Part shown: in pieces, positions 63,603-64,000 of the stretch
How positions within the stretch are numbered: position 1 is the stretch's first letter
Layout of the letters: every line of letters starts with the position of its first letter
DNA from: Micromonospora violae
GTDB taxonomy: Bacteria > Actinomycetota > Actinomycetes > Mycobacteriales > Micromonosporaceae
Assembly: GCF_004217135.1 (NCBI RefSeq)
Contig: NZ_SHKK01000001.1
Span: 3,782,001 to 3,846,000, forward strand
Reading direction: 5' to 3'
Length of the DNA stretch: 64,000 bases
The notes under the pieces: model-generated
Told to the model about the DNA's origin: nothing
The model's input: the letters and a program-made list of their open reading frames with translations, nothing else
The model's database searches: none
Position numbers and translations under genes: made by a program

Positions 63603-63684
63603 GCGGGCAGGCCGGCCGGATTCGAACCGGCGTCCCCCTCCATGGCATGGAGATGCGTCGACCTCTGCGCTACGGCCCGCCCGC
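63603..63684 (-). ncRNA. tRNA-like RNA B with 12-bp acceptor-like stem and GCC anticodon arm
   Basis: The ends 63684-63673 and 63614-63603 pair over 12 bases with one G-U. The D-arm-like TAGCGCAGAGGTCGACGC and the T arm (GCCGG-TTCGAAT-CCGGC) match RNA A. The anticodon arm is canonical: a 5-bp stem and a seven-base loop ATGCCAT with U33 and anticodon GCC, which would decode glycine. It has no encoded CCA. Either it is a processed tRNA-Gly-like molecule or a tRNA mimic. Confidence 0.75.
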
Positions 63685-63689
63685 AGGGC

Positions 63690-63695
63690 AGTTTA
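63690..63695 (-). promoter_or_regulatory. -10-like hexamer TAAACT upstream of tRNA-like RNA B
   Basis: TAAACT on the minus strand ends five bases before the 5' end of the 12-bp stem, a normal distance for a transcription start at that base. The -35 region is weak. Confidence 0.45.
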
Positions 63696-63844
63696 GGCGG
63701 AGAACGGTGAACGGGCCAGGCCCCGGTCGGTGAGCAGCCGGCTGCGGCCCGAAACGCGAGTTTTCCCGCCCGAGCCGTGGGGGTCCACATAGGAGCCGGA
63801 GACGCCGTTAAGATACATATTCTCACGTCGATACGGGGGTAAAC

Positions 63845-64000
63845 GTGCGTATTTGGAAGGGCGGCCTGGTGGCCGCGACCGTTCTCACTGTTCTGCTGGC
63901 GAGCGCCGGTGTCAGTTCGGCAGCCGCCAACGTCAGCTACAACGTATGGACCTGGAATGTGGCGGGCTGGACGATGCACCGCGGCTCGACCAGCAACGGT
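63845..64000 (+). CDS. Secreted endonuclease/exonuclease/phosphatase-family protein (N-terminus only)
   Basis: The first 52 residues are in the window. They form a signal peptide (VRIWKGGLVAATVLTVLLAS, cleavage near SAAA) and the start of a mature domain containing YNVWTWNVAGWTMHRG, a beginning typical of secreted EEP-fold nucleases. GTG 63845 follows GGGGG. The gene runs off the right edge. Confidence 0.7.
   Translation, partial: MRIWKGGLVAATVLTVLLASAGVSSAAANVSYNVWTWNVAGWTMHRGSTSNG

Larger units (their letters stand above)
63428..63844. other. Intergenic region carrying two tRNA-like genes
   Basis: This 417-bp stretch between the six-gene operon and a divergent secreted-protein gene holds two tRNA-like RNAs on the minus strand with -10-like hexamers before each. 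The part after 63700 is AT-richer, especially 63800-63840, and should hold the promoter for the rightward gene. No protein gene was recognised in it. Confidence 0.7.

Noticed and set aside
63450..63684. Calling the two RNAs ordinary tRNA-Gly and tRNA pseudogene
   Set aside because: The long matching terminal stems in both, the common arms and the place upstream of a coupled operon fit better with tRNA-like RNAs, although RNA B could still be a real tRNA-Gly.

Overview
This 64 kb window is one contiguous chromosomal segment from a very GC-rich actinobacterium. It is most probably a Micromonospora or close relative in the Micromonosporaceae. The grounds are the codon use, the many GTG starts, the gene order, the sioxanthin-type carotenoid genes and the class of intergenic GATCA palindromes. 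No insertion sequence, prophage or CRISPR array was seen. Most genes are housekeeping and sit in tight, translationally coupled operons.

Left part (1-31.8 kb). An SOS-controlled mutasome (HEPN protein, imuA', imuB, dnaE2) runs leftward from two tandem LexA-type boxes near 3.55 kb. A rightward operon (3.7-9.0 kb) carries ybaK plus genes that modify the psi end group of carotenoids (CrtA-like monooxygenase, GNAT, CruF, glycosyltransferase, CrtD-like desaturase). Next comes a block whose gene content matches the Mycobacterium tuberculosis Rv2172c-Rv2187 neighbourhood: metF, polyprenyl synthase, Rv2175c-like regulator, PknL, DAHP synthase, and later the Rv2179c-like exoribonuclease, acyltransferase, SRPBCC protein and fadD15. 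Accessory genes are mixed in: chitinase, glutathione peroxidase, F420-type reductase, GT87 transferase, DUF4397/sortase pair, proC and a probably PPi-dependent phosphofructokinase.

Middle part (31-55 kb). Here lie a Crp-type regulator, a small Trp/Gly/Pro repeat peptide gene, an MFS exporter, a large zinc-ribbon adenylate cyclase/AAA/TPR regulator, trehalose phosphate synthase, an FAD monooxygenase/hydrolase pair, a ROK glucokinase, fadD15, a NarL-type two-component system, a GGDEF-EAL protein, and a TetR regulator with two palindromic operators ahead of an acyltransferase.

Right part (55.3-63.7 kb) is the most unusual region. Six genes run leftward, each overlapping the next by 1-4 bases: SDR-like protein with a Cys4 motif, ankyrin protein, leucine-rich-repeat protein, second ankyrin protein, MoxR-type AAA ATPase, and a HExxH-plus-VWA protein. 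Directly upstream on the same strand are two tRNA-like RNA genes that share D- and T-arm sequences but have over-long acceptor stems (10 and 12 bp). One has a normal anticodon arm (GCC) and the other a broken one. I read this as one RNA-protein system of unknown function and as the best candidate for an undescribed system in the window. The far right edge starts a secreted endonuclease/exonuclease/phosphatase-family protein.

Several families of long intergenic hairpins, some sharing arms or loop cores over long distances, mark the ends of transcription units.
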